Shown one piece after another: positions 16,159-24,125 of a stretch of 64,000 nt of DNA (positions are counted from its first letter, which is position 1; each line of letters starts with the position of its first letter). The stretch comes from an uncultured Eubacteriales bacterium (GTDB taxonomy: Bacteria > Bacillota > Clostridia > Oscillospirales > Oscillospiraceae): positions 60,593 through 124,592 of the forward strand of contig URHT01000002.1 of assembly GCA_900547745.1 (NCBI GenBank). Reading direction: 5' to 3'. The notes beneath the pieces were generated by a model. The model did not search any database. It had not been told where the DNA came from and saw nothing but the letters and a program-made list of their open reading frames with translations. The position numbers and the translations under genes are program-made.

Positions 16159-16838
16159 CGTGCGTCCTCCTTCAGCTGGCACACCACGCCGCCGTTTTCG
16201 TCCACCGACAGGAGGAACACGTCCCGTGCGTGCCGGATCTTCCGCTTCTGCAGCTGCTGGCGCAGCCAGTTCTCGTCCCGCCCGGCCAGACGCAGGTTCT
16301 CCGCCATGATGCGGCCGTCGTTGATGACCACCGTGGGCAGGGACACGTCGTCCTCCACGGCCACGGCCATCTGCCGCGCCGTCAGGGGCTGCTGGTCGGC
16401 CCGCAGCAGCACCGACAGGTGCCCGCTGGTCTCCAGCACCGCGTATTTCACGGTGTTGATGTCCAGCACGCCCTGCCCCCGCAGCTCCTCCATCAGCTCG
16501 TCCAGCGTCAGGCGGTTGTGGTGCATCACCTCCTGCCGGATCTGACCGTTTTTGATGACCAGCGCCGGCTCGCCGCACACCAGCGACCGGAACCGCACGT
16601 TCCGCAGGCTGATGCAGCTGAACAGGGTGGACAGCGCGATCAGCGCCAGGATCGGCACCACGCCGTTGAGCAGGGGAATGCCGAAGTCCTGCATGGGCAC
16701 CGACGCCAGATCGGAGATCAGCAGCGTCAGCACCAGCTCGATCGGCTCCAGCTCGCCGATCTGCCGCTTGCCGCTGAGGCGCAGGCCCACGATCAGCAGC
16801 AGATACAGGATCACGGTGCGCAGAAAAGCAGTTGCCAA
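16155..16838 (-). CDS. DUF421 (YetF/YrbG-like) membrane protein
   Basis: A 227-residue protein with three N-terminal membrane helices (about 7-85), the motif RLSGKRQIGELEPIELVLTLLISDLAS and a C-terminal cytosolic domain (ALVIKNGQIRQEVMHHNRLTLDELMEELR). The family includes YetF and a subset tied to spore germinant receptor function. First gene of a two-gene operon, divergent from glmS. Confidence 0.88.
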   Translation of the reverse strand: MATAFLRTVILYLLLIVGLRLSGKRQIGELEPIELVLTLLISDLASVPMQDFGIPLLNGVVPILALIALSTLFSCISLRNVRFRSLVCGEPALVIKNGQIRQEVMHHNRLTLDELMEELRGQGVLDINTVKYAVLETSGHLSVLLRADQQPLTARQMAVAVEDDVSLPTVVINDGRIMAENLRLAGRDENWLRQQLQKRKIRHARDVFLLSVDENGGVVCQLKEDAR

Positions 16839-16940
16839 ATTGATACACGCCCTTTCATGGTTTTTTCAGTATGCCCTCATGCGGCCGGAATATGCCGCGC
16901 GGGGCGACAGATATCTTATCTTTCGGGAGGAAAATCAAAT

Positions 16941-18776
16941 ATGTGTGGGATCGTAGGATATGTGGGCGCCCAACAGGCGGCCCCCATCCTGCTGGACGGT
17001 CTGCGCCGTCTGGAGTATCGCGGTTACGACTCCGCCGGTATGGCCGTCTGCGGCCCGGAGGGGCTGCGTGTCTGCAAGACCAAGGGCCGCCTGCAGGCGC
17101 TGGCCGAGCTGACGGAGGAGGGCCGCGCCGTGCCCGGTACGCTGGGCGTGGGGCACACCCGCTGGGCCACCCACGGGGAACCCAACGACATCAACGCACA
17201 CCCGCAGGTCAGTGAAAACGGCCTGTTCGCCGTTGTCCACAACGGCATCATCGAAAACTACGCCCTGCTGCGCGCGCAGCTGACGAAAAAGGGCTACACC
17301 TTCCGCTCCCAGACGGACACGGAGGTGGTGGCCCAGCTGCTGGCGTACTACTACGCCGCCAGCCACGACCTGTTCGAGGCGGTGAACAGCATGCTCTCCG
17401 CCGTGGAGGGCGCCTATGCGCTGGGCATCGTCTGCGCCGACGCGCCCGACCGGCTCATCGCCGCCCGGAAGGACGCGCCGCTGCTGCTGGGCTGCGGCAA
17501 CGGCGAGAACTTCTTGGCCTCCGACGTGACGGCCCTGCTGCGCCACACCCGCGACATCGTGTATATGGACGACGGCGAGCTGGCCGTCATCACCGCGGGC
17601 GGCATCCGCATCTACGACGAGCGCCGCCGCCCCATCGAAAAGGAGCACCAGCACATCGACTGGGACGTGGACGCCGCGGAAAAGGGCGGCTACGACCACT
17701 TCATGCTCAAGGAGATACACGAGCAGCCTGCCGCCATCGCCCGCGCCATTACCGGCCGCGTCCAGAATGGCCGCGTGGTGCTCAGCGACCTGACCATGAC
17801 GGATCGTGAGATCCGTGAGCTGGGCCGCATCTGCATCGTGGCCTGCGGCTCCAGCTACCATGTGGGCATGGTGGGCAAATACAGTCTGGAGCGGCTGCTC
17901 CGCCGCCCGGTGGAGGTGAGCCTTGCCTCCGAGTTCCGGTACAGCGATCCCATCGTGGGACCGGGTGATCTGGTCATCGTTATCAGCCAGTCCGGCGAGA
18001 CGCTGGACTCCATGGCCGCCCTGCGGGAGGCCAGAAAGCGCGGCGCCCGCATCCTGTCCATCGTCAACGTGGTAGGCTCCTCCATCGCGCGGGAGTCCCA
18101 CGACGTGCTGTACACATGGGCCGGGCCGGAGATCGCCGTGGCCACCACCAAGGCGTACAGCACCCAGATGGTGGTGCTGAACCTGCTGGGCCTGTACTTC
18201 GGCGACGTGCTGGGCACCGTGGATCTGGACACCTATACCGCCATGGTGCGGGGCATCGAGGCCCTGCCCGCCCAGATGGAGCGGCTGCTGGCCGACACGG
18301 AGGACATCCGCGCCGCCGCCAGAGAGCTGGCCGGACACGATCAGATCTTCTTCATCGGCCGCAATCTGGACTACGCCCTGTCGCTGGAGGGCAGCCTGAA
18401 GCTCAAGGAGATCTCCTACATCCACTCCGAGGCCTACGCCGCCGGTGAGCTGAAGCACGGCACCATCTCCCTCATCGAGGAGGGCACGCCGGTCATCGCC
18501 GCCGCCACCTACATGCCGCTGTTCGACAAGGCCATGAGCAACGTGGTGGAGGTGCAGGCCCGGGGCGCGCAGGTGCTGGCCCTGACCACCGACGCCGGCG
18601 CGGCGCAGATGCACAGCCGTGTGGAGCGTGTGCTCACCGTCCCGGAGACGGAGACGATGCTGCTGCCGCAGCTGGGCGTGGTGCCCCTGCAGCTGCTGGC
18701 CTACTACATCGCGCTGGAGCGGGGCTGCGATATCGACAAGCCCCGGAATCTGGCCAAAAGCGTCACCGTGGAATAA
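16941..18776 (+). CDS. glmS: Glutamine--fructose-6-phosphate aminotransferase
   Basis: A 611-residue GlmS, first step of UDP-GlcNAc synthesis. The N-terminal glutaminase domain begins with catalytic Cys2 in MCGIVGYVG and has THGEPND; two SIS isomerase domains follow (CGSSYHVGMVGKYSLE, SQSGETLDSMAAL, STQMVVLNLL) and the C-terminus ends KPRNLAKSVTVE. GGGAGG precedes the ATG at 16941; the open frame upstream is not coding. No glmS ribozyme is present in the 102-bp leader. Confidence 0.97.
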   Translation: MCGIVGYVGAQQAAPILLDGLRRLEYRGYDSAGMAVCGPEGLRVCKTKGRLQALAELTEEGRAVPGTLGVGHTRWATHGEPNDINAHPQVSENGLFAVVHNGIIENYALLRAQLTKKGYTFRSQTDTEVVAQLLAYYYAASHDLFEAVNSMLSAVEGAYALGIVCADAPDRLIAARKDAPLLLGCGNGENFLASDVTALLRHTRDIVYMDDGELAVITAGGIRIYDERRRPIEKEHQHIDWDVDAAEKGGYDHFMLKEIHEQPAAIARAITGRVQNGRVVLSDLTMTDREIRELGRICIVACGSSYHVGMVGKYSLERLLRRPVEVSLASEFRYSDPIVGPGDLVIVISQSGETLDSMAALREARKRGARILSIVNVVGSSIARESHDVLYTWAGPEIAVATTKAYSTQMVVLNLLGLYFGDVLGTVDLDTYTAMVRGIEALPAQMERLLADTEDIRAAARELAGHDQIFFIGRNLDYALSLEGSLKLKEISYIHSEAYAAGELKHGTISLIEEGTPVIAAATYMPLFDKAMSNVVEVQARGAQVLALTTDAGAAQMHSRVERVLTVPETETMLLPQLGVVPLQLLAYYIALERGCDIDKPRNLAKSVTVE

Positions 18777-18784
18777 GAAAAACC

Positions 18785-18820
18785 GGGGGAAACGGACAAA
18801 AGCCGTTTCCCCCCTTTCCT
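18785..18820 (+). terminator. glmS terminator
   Basis: Arms GGGGGAAACGG (18785-18795) and CCGTTTCCCCC (18803-18813), then a T-rich tail. Confidence 0.85.
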
Positions 18821-18836
18821 TTTCCAAAATGGTGTG

Positions 18837-18842
18837 CTATAC
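18837..18842 (+). promoter_or_regulatory. Candidate -10 for kamBC
   Basis: TATACT about 40 bp before kamB; the -35 position (TTTCCT at 17 bp) is weak. Confidence 0.4.
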
Positions 18843-18882
18843 TTAAAAATTGACTGAATACCAAGGAAAGGGCGTGTACGAC

Positions 18883-19815
18883 ATGCACGACGAGCTGCTG
18901 CGCCGGCTCAACGAGACAAAGACCATGTCCATCGTGGGCATGTGCAAGAACGCGGGCAAGACCACCATGCTCAACTGGATGCTCACCGGCGGCCACCTGC
19001 GCGGCACGCTGGGCCTGACCTCCATCGGCCGGGACGGCGAGTCCACCGACGTGGTCACCGGCACGGAGAAGCCCGGCATCTTCGTAAAGGAGGGTACGCT
19101 CATCGCCACGGCCAAGGATATGCTGCGGCTGGGCGACGTGACCAAGGAGATCCTGATGACCACCGGTATCCCCACCCCGCTGGGCGAGGTGGTGATCCTG
19201 CGGGCCCGCAGCGCCGGCTATGTCCAGCTGGCCGGCCCGTCCATCACCACGCAGCTCAAGTCCGTGTCCCAGTCGTTTTTTGAGCTGGGCGCCGACCGCT
19301 CCATCATCGACGGCGCGCTGGGCCGGAAGAGTCTGGGCGCCCGGGCCGTGGCGGAGGGTGTGATCCTCTGCACCGGCGCCAGCTACCACATGAGCATGGA
19401 GAAGGTCATCGCCGACACGGTGCATATCTACCGCTTGATGAACCTGCCCAAGGCGGCGGAGCTGCCGCCGGAGGCCGTGGACGGTCTGGAGGCCTGCGTC
19501 AAGGAGCACGGCGCGGCGCTGATCACCGGCGCTCTGACGGACACCATGGTGCTGCCGCTGCTGCGCTCCGGCGTACTGCGCCGCTGCCGTCTGGTGGTGA
19601 AGGACCCCAGCAAGGTGCTGCTCACCGCCGACACGCTGGATAAGCTGTCCGCCCGCGAGGTATCGCTGGAGACGGAGGAGGCCGCCCGTACCCTGTGCAT
19701 CACCGTGAACCCGGTGTCGGCCTACGGCTGGAAATTCGACAAGGACGAGTTTCTGCACCGCATGCGCGAAGCGGTGGAGGTGCCCGTCATCAACGTAAAG
19801 GAGGAATTGGCATGA
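18883..19815 (+). CDS. kamB: Lysine 5,6-aminomutase reactivase, P-loop subunit KamB
   Basis: A 310-residue protein with a P-loop MSIVGMCKNAGKTTMLNWML near the start and SIGRDGE, followed by a long region without other known motifs. Its position directly before a MutS-like gene and the kam operon matches the KamB/KamC pair that exchanges damaged adenosylcobalamin in lysine 5,6-aminomutase. The ATG at 18883 has AAGGAAAGGG ten bases upstream; the TTG at 18850 lies before that site. Its stop overlaps kamC (ATGA). Confidence 0.75.
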   Translation: MHDELLRRLNETKTMSIVGMCKNAGKTTMLNWMLTGGHLRGTLGLTSIGRDGESTDVVTGTEKPGIFVKEGTLIATAKDMLRLGDVTKEILMTTGIPTPLGEVVILRARSAGYVQLAGPSITTQLKSVSQSFFELGADRSIIDGALGRKSLGARAVAEGVILCTGASYHMSMEKVIADTVHIYRLMNLPKAAELPPEAVDGLEACVKEHGAALITGALTDTMVLPLLRSGVLRRCRLVVKDPSKVLLTADTLDKLSAREVSLETEEAARTLCITVNPVSAYGWKFDKDEFLHRMREAVEVPVINVKEELA

Positions 19816-21272
19816 TCGAGATCCGATTTGAGGAGCGCGTGAAGATCGGCCTGCAATATGTGCTGGAATCCCTGCACGGCTGCTCGCCCTTCGGGCAGGA
19901 AAAGATCCGCCGCCTGCGGTTCTATACGCCGGAGGAGCGGGCCGAGCTGGAGACGGAGCTGTATAACGTGGAGCGGGCCGCGGCTGCGGCGGAGGAGCTG
20001 AAGGACCAGTACACCAAGCTGATGACCGGCCTGTGCCAGATGAAGGACATCCGCACCTCCCTGCGCCGCTGCGCGGCGGGGGAGACGCCGGACCATGTGG
20101 AGCTGTTCGAGATCAAGGGCTATCTCCAGCGGCTGGACGGCCTGCGTCCGCTGTTGGCGGAGATCGATGCCGTCACCCATTTCAAGGGCATCGCTCTCCA
20201 CGACCCAAAGCCCGCGCTGGCTATCCTCGACCCCGACGGCACCGGCAGCCGCGGCTTCTACATTCCCGACAGCGCCACCGCCACGCTCAAGGAGATCCGT
20301 CAGGCCAAGAAGGACGTGGAGGAGCGGCTTTTCAAGGCGGCGACGGATGCGGAGAAGGACGACCTGCGCCTGCGGCGCACCCGCCTGTGCGCCGAGGAGG
20401 ATGCCGAGGAGATGCACGTCCGCCGTACCATGGGCGCGGCGCTGGCTCCCATGGTGGACGACCTGCTGGCGGACGCGGAGACATCCGGCCGTCTGGACTT
20501 CATCATCCAGAAGGCCCTGTTCGCCGTGCGCTACGGCGGCATCCGCCCGGAGCTTACCGACGGCGAGCTGGAGCTGACCGACATGATCAACCCCGAGATC
20601 TGCGACCTGCTGGACCAGCAGGGACGGCGCTTCGTCCCCGTCTCCATCCGTCTGGAGCAGGGGGCCACCGTCATCACCGGCGCCAACATGGGCGGCAAGT
20701 CCGTGGCCATGAAAACCGTGGCGCTCAACGCCCTGCTGCTGCAGGCGGGCTTTCTGGTCTGCGCCAGGGAGGCCCGGATGCCTCTGTTCCACAGCGTGAA
20801 GATGCTGTTTGATGACCTCCAGTCCATCCAGTCGGGCCTCAGCGGCTTCGGCTCCGAGATCGTCCAGTTCCAGAAGGCGCTGGCGGAGGTGGAGCGGGGC
20901 TATTCCCTGTTCCTGCTGGATGAGTTCGCCCGGGGCACCAACCCCGACGAGGGCGCGGTGATCGTGCAGGCTGTCACCCGCTACCTCAACGGCGTCAACG
21001 CCATCTCCCTGCTGACCACCCACTACGACAAGGTGGCGGAGTATGCCCGCCTGCACTACCAGATCATCGGTCTGCGGGACGTGGATACCGAGCAGATACG
21101 CCGTGAGCTGGCCGCCACAAGCGAGGACGGCGTGGCCGTCATCGCCCGCCACATGAATTACGGCCTGTACCGGGTGGAGGGCCGCTCCGACTGTCCCCGG
21201 GACGCGCTGAACATCTGCCGGATGCTGTCTTTGAAGCCGGAGATCCTCAAAATGGTGGAGGAGTCCTACTGA
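19812..21272 (+). CDS. kamC: Lysine 5,6-aminomutase reactivase, MutS-like ATPase KamC
   Basis: A 486-residue MutS-related ATPase without the mismatch-binding domain. It has a helical lever/core region (about 20-260) and a C-terminal ABC-type ATPase: Walker A VITGANMGGKSVAMKT, a signature-like QSGLSGFGSEI, Walker B SLFLLDEFARGTNPDEG and LLTTHYDKVAEYA. MutS-like subunits act as B12-enzyme reactivases in lysine and ornithine aminomutase systems. Coupled to kamB; followed by the lysine riboswitch. Confidence 0.8.
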   Translation: MIEIRFEERVKIGLQYVLESLHGCSPFGQEKIRRLRFYTPEERAELETELYNVERAAAAAEELKDQYTKLMTGLCQMKDIRTSLRRCAAGETPDHVELFEIKGYLQRLDGLRPLLAEIDAVTHFKGIALHDPKPALAILDPDGTGSRGFYIPDSATATLKEIRQAKKDVEERLFKAATDAEKDDLRLRRTRLCAEEDAEEMHVRRTMGAALAPMVDDLLADAETSGRLDFIIQKALFAVRYGGIRPELTDGELELTDMINPEICDLLDQQGRRFVPVSIRLEQGATVITGANMGGKSVAMKTVALNALLLQAGFLVCAREARMPLFHSVKMLFDDLQSIQSGLSGFGSEIVQFQKALAEVERGYSLFLLDEFARGTNPDEGAVIVQAVTRYLNGVNAISLLTTHYDKVAEYARLHYQIIGLRDVDTEQIRRELAATSEDGVAVIARHMNYGLYRVEGRSDCPRDALNICRMLSLKPEILKMVEESY

Positions 21273-21359
21273 TTTTCGCGGCGTGAAAAAAACCGCGAAA
21301 AGGATAAGAAAAATTTGTATGGTGCAAAAATATTATTGTCAAAACTGTCACGAAGTCCC

Positions 21360-21387
21360 TTGACAAATGCCCCAAAAGCGGTATAAT
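21360..21387 (+). promoter_or_regulatory. Promoter of the lysine fermentation operon
   Basis: Perfect TTGACA (21360-21365) and perfect TATAAT (21382-21387) with a 16-bp spacer, one of the strongest promoters in the window; transcription should start near 21394. Confidence 0.92.
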
Positions 21388-21409
21388 TTGAACGTAGAAT
21401 TTCATAAAT

Positions 21410-21617
21410 ATCAGTCAATAGAGGCGCGGAGATCGGGGTACTGCTGTGTGTAAGGGACAGGCACCCATGTGATGCAGCGGGAAGGAGTTCTCCGCCGAAA
21501 GCGACAGATCAGCCTGAGGGTCTGCCGCTTGGCAGCGCGGTGTAAGCGGCGCTGCTGTCATGTAGCGATACATGGAGCGCTATTGGTCAATGACCTTGAC
21601 CGATAGCGCTTTTTTTC
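21410..21617 (+). ncRNA. Lysine riboswitch with overlapping terminator (predicted ON switch)
   Basis: The aptamer follows the L-box plan: AATAGAGGCGCGGAGATC at the 5' side, GGGAAGGAGTTCTCCGCCGAAAG in the middle, then the GCTTGGCAGCGCGGTG and ATGTAGCGATACAT hairpins. The closing helix P1 is CAATAG (21416-21421) with CTATTG (21580-21585). A Rho-independent terminator uses AGCGCTATTGGTCAA (21576-21590) as its 5' arm, with the 3' arm 21596-21610 and a T run to 21617. The P1 3' strand lies inside the terminator arm, so lysine-stabilised P1 would block termination. Confidence 0.9.
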
Positions 21618-21695
21618 ATACCCAAAAAGAAGCGGTAACGGCCGGATCTGGTGTTGAGAAATTGCACGTCCAAAATTTTGAAGGAGGAAAAACTT

Positions 21696-22097
21696 ATGGA
21701 AAAGATGACTTCTATGCTCCGTCTGCGTATGAGCGCCAAGGATGCTCATTACGGCGGAAACCTGGTGGATGGCGCCCACATGGTGCATCTGTTCGGCGAT
21801 GTCGCCACCGAGCTGCTGATCAAGTGCGACGGCGACGAGGGTCTGTTCTGTGCGTATGACAACGTGGAGTTCCTGGCTCCCGTGTACGCCGGCGACTACA
21901 TCGAGGCCTATGGCGAGATCGAGAAGATCGGCAACACCTCCCGCACCATGAAGTTCGAGGCCCGCAAGGTCATCGTGTCCCGCCCCGACATCAGCGCCTC
22001 CGCCGCTGACGTTCTGGCCGAGCCCGTGGTGGTCTGCCGCGCCCATGGCACCTGCGTCACCCCCAAGGACTGCCAGCGCAACAAGATCGAGAAGTAA
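21696..22097 (+). CDS. kal: 3-aminobutyryl-CoA ammonia-lyase
   Basis: A 133-residue hot-dog fold enzyme that eliminates ammonia from L-3-aminobutyryl-CoA to give crotonyl-CoA. Seen: MLRLRMSAKDAHYGGNLVDGAHMVHLFGD, then a strand-rich LLIKCDGDEGLFCAYDNVEF and a DYIEAYGEIEKIG segment typical of the family. A strong AAGGAGG precedes the ATG at 21696. First gene after the riboswitch. Confidence 0.92.
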   Translation: MEKMTSMLRLRMSAKDAHYGGNLVDGAHMVHLFGDVATELLIKCDGDEGLFCAYDNVEFLAPVYAGDYIEAYGEIEKIGNTSRTMKFEARKVIVSRPDISASAADVLAEPVVVCRAHGTCVTPKDCQRNKIEK

Positions 22098-22109
22098 GGG
22101 AGCGGAACG

Positions 22110-22937
22110 ATGGAAAAGCTCATTATTACCGCCGCCATCTGCGGCGCTGAGGTCACCAAGGCCCAGAACGAGGCTGTTCCCTACACCGTCGAAGAGATGG
22201 TGCGCGAGGCCAAGTCTGCCTACGAGGCCGGCGCGGCCATCCTGCACATCCACGTCCGCGAGGACGACGGCACCCCCACCCAGAGCCGCGATCGCTTCAA
22301 GGTCGTCATGGACGCCATCCGCAAGGAGCTGCCCGACGTGATCATGATCCCCTCCACCGGCGGCGCCACCGGCATGAGCCCCGAGGAGCGTCTGCAGCCC
22401 ACCGAGCTGTATCCCGAGATGGCCACGCTGGACTGCGGCACCTGCAACTTCGGCGACGAGATCTTCGACAACACCATGCCCACCATGCGCGCCTTCGGCA
22501 AGCGCATGATCGAAAACGGCATCAAGCCCGAGTACGAGTGCTTTGAGCTGGGCCACATCGACACCATTCTGGGCATGGCCAAGAAGGGCGAGGTGCCCGG
22601 CCACCCCATGCAGTTCAACTTCGTGCTGGGCGTCCACGGCTGCACCCCCGCCTCTGTGGAGAATCTGGCCTTCTTCGCCAGCAAGATCCCCGCTGACGCC
22701 ACCTGGACTGTCTCCGGTGTGGGCCGCGCTGCGTGGACGATGGCCGCTGCCGCCATCGCCATGGGCGGCAACGTCCGTGTCGGCTTCGAGGACAATATCT
22801 ATCTGGGCAAGGGCCAGAAGGCCGCGTCCAACGGCGAGCTGGTGGCCAAGGTCGTCCGCATCGCCAAGGAGCTGGGCCGCGAGATCGCGACTCCTGCTGA
22901 GGCCCGCGAGATCCTGAGCCTCAAGCCCCTGAAGTAA
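22110..22937 (+). CDS. kce: 3-keto-5-aminohexanoate cleavage enzyme
   Basis: A 275-residue DUF849/BKACE TIM-barrel enzyme. It joins (5S)-5-amino-3-oxohexanoate with acetyl-CoA to give 3-aminobutyryl-CoA and acetoacetate. Zinc ligands are expected in AAILHIHVRE (His-His) and a C-terminal glutamate; also seen are MIPSTGGATGMSPEERL and FELGHIDTI. 12 bp after kal. Confidence 0.93.
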   Translation: MEKLIITAAICGAEVTKAQNEAVPYTVEEMVREAKSAYEAGAAILHIHVREDDGTPTQSRDRFKVVMDAIRKELPDVIMIPSTGGATGMSPEERLQPTELYPEMATLDCGTCNFGDEIFDNTMPTMRAFGKRMIENGIKPEYECFELGHIDTILGMAKKGEVPGHPMQFNFVLGVHGCTPASVENLAFFASKIPADATWTVSGVGRAAWTMAAAAIAMGGNVRVGFEDNIYLGKGQKAASNGELVAKVVRIAKELGREIATPAEAREILSLKPLK

Positions 22938-22982
22938 GTACCTACATACAACAACACATATAAATTTTAGGAGGATATTACA

Positions 22983-24035
22983 ATGGCTGAACTGAAAGGC
23001 AACAAGTACGGTTCCCACCGCGTTATCGAGCCCAAGGGCGTTCTGACTCAGGCCGCTTGGAAGATCGACAACGACATGAGCAAGGTCTACTCCAACGAGA
23101 TCGTCTGCGACGTGACCTCCCTGAACATCGACTCCGCTTCCTTCACCCAGATCTCCGAGGCCTGCGGCGGCGATGAGAAGAAGATCGGCGAAATGATCCT
23201 GGGCATCGTCGCTGAGCGCGGCAAGCAGCAGAATCCTGTCACCGGCTCCGGCGGTATGTTCAAGGGTGTCGTCGCCCACATCGGCGAGGATCTGAAGAAA
23301 AAGCCCGGCTTCGACCTGAAGGAGGGCGACAAGATCGTCTCCTTGGTGTCCCTGTCCATGACCCCGCTGAAGATCGACAAGATCCTGGCCATCCACAAGG
23401 ATATCGACCGCGTGGACATCGTCGGCAAGGCCATCCTGTTCGAGTCCGCTCTGTACTGCAAGATGCCCGATGATATGTCCGAGCCTCTGGCCCTGGCCGC
23501 TCTGGACGTGGCCGGCGCTCCCGCGCAGGCCCGCAAGCTGCCCCACGAGGGCGACAGCGTCCTGATCCTGGGCGCCAACGGCAAGTCCGGCGTTCTGTGC
23601 GGTTGGGAAGCTATGAAGAAGGTCGGCCCCAACGGCAAGGTCGTGGGCGTCGTCCGCAACCCCAAGCAGGTCCCCGGCCTGATGGAGCTGGGTGTGTACA
23701 CCGACGTGATCGTCGCCGACTGCACCAAGCCCGTTGAGGTCATGGAGGCTGCTCTGGCCGCCAACGATGGCAAGGAGTACGATCTGTCCATCTGCTGCGT
23801 GAACATCGAGTCCTGCGAGATGTCCGCCATCCTGCCCGTCCGCGATGACGGCATGGTGTACTTCTTCTCCATGGCTACCTCCTTCACCAAGGCCGCTCTG
23901 GGCGCCGAGGGTATCGGCAAGGACGTGACCATGATCATCGGCAACGGCTACACCAAGAACCACGCTCAGATCACGCTGGACGTGCTGCGTGAGAACCCCA
24001 AGCTGCGCAAGCTGTTCGACGAGAAGTACTGCTAA
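22983..24035 (+). CDS. kdd: L-erythro-3,5-diaminohexanoate dehydrogenase
   Basis: A 350-residue NAD(P)-dependent enzyme that oxidatively deaminates 3,5-diaminohexanoate to 5-amino-3-oxohexanoate. The dinucleotide-binding region is HEGDSVLILGANGKSGVLC (about 192-210), and the N-terminal KYGSHRVIEPKGVLTQAAWKID start is typical of Kdd. A strong AGGAGG lies in a 45-bp AT-rich spacer after kce. Confidence 0.92.
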   Translation: MAELKGNKYGSHRVIEPKGVLTQAAWKIDNDMSKVYSNEIVCDVTSLNIDSASFTQISEACGGDEKKIGEMILGIVAERGKQQNPVTGSGGMFKGVVAHIGEDLKKKPGFDLKEGDKIVSLVSLSMTPLKIDKILAIHKDIDRVDIVGKAILFESALYCKMPDDMSEPLALAALDVAGAPAQARKLPHEGDSVLILGANGKSGVLCGWEAMKKVGPNGKVVGVVRNPKQVPGLMELGVYTDVIVADCTKPVEVMEAALAANDGKEYDLSICCVNIESCEMSAILPVRDDGMVYFFSMATSFTKAALGAEGIGKDVTMIIGNGYTKNHAQITLDVLRENPKLRKLFDEKYC

Positions 24036-24048
24036 ACGACTTCCTTCA

Positions 24049-24082
24049 AAAGCTGGGAGGCCCAAACGGCCTCCCAGCCTTT
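24049..24082 (+). other. Intercistronic stem-loop between kdd and kamA
   Basis: Arms AAAGCTGGGAGG and CCTCCCAGCCTTT with loop CCCAAACGG; the tail is not a clean T run, so it is more likely an attenuator or mRNA-stability element than a full terminator. Confidence 0.6.
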
Positions 24083-24125
24083 GAGCTACCCCGAAACATT
24101 ATGATTTTGCGAAGGAGAAACGACT

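Noticed and set aside
16839..16940. glmS ribozyme
   Set aside because: The leader of glmS is only about 100 bp and lacks the conserved ribozyme core.
21558..24065. 835-codon frame antisense to kal-kce-kdd
   Set aside because: Antisense shadow caused by strong codon bias (GGC, GCC, AAG) of the lysine genes.
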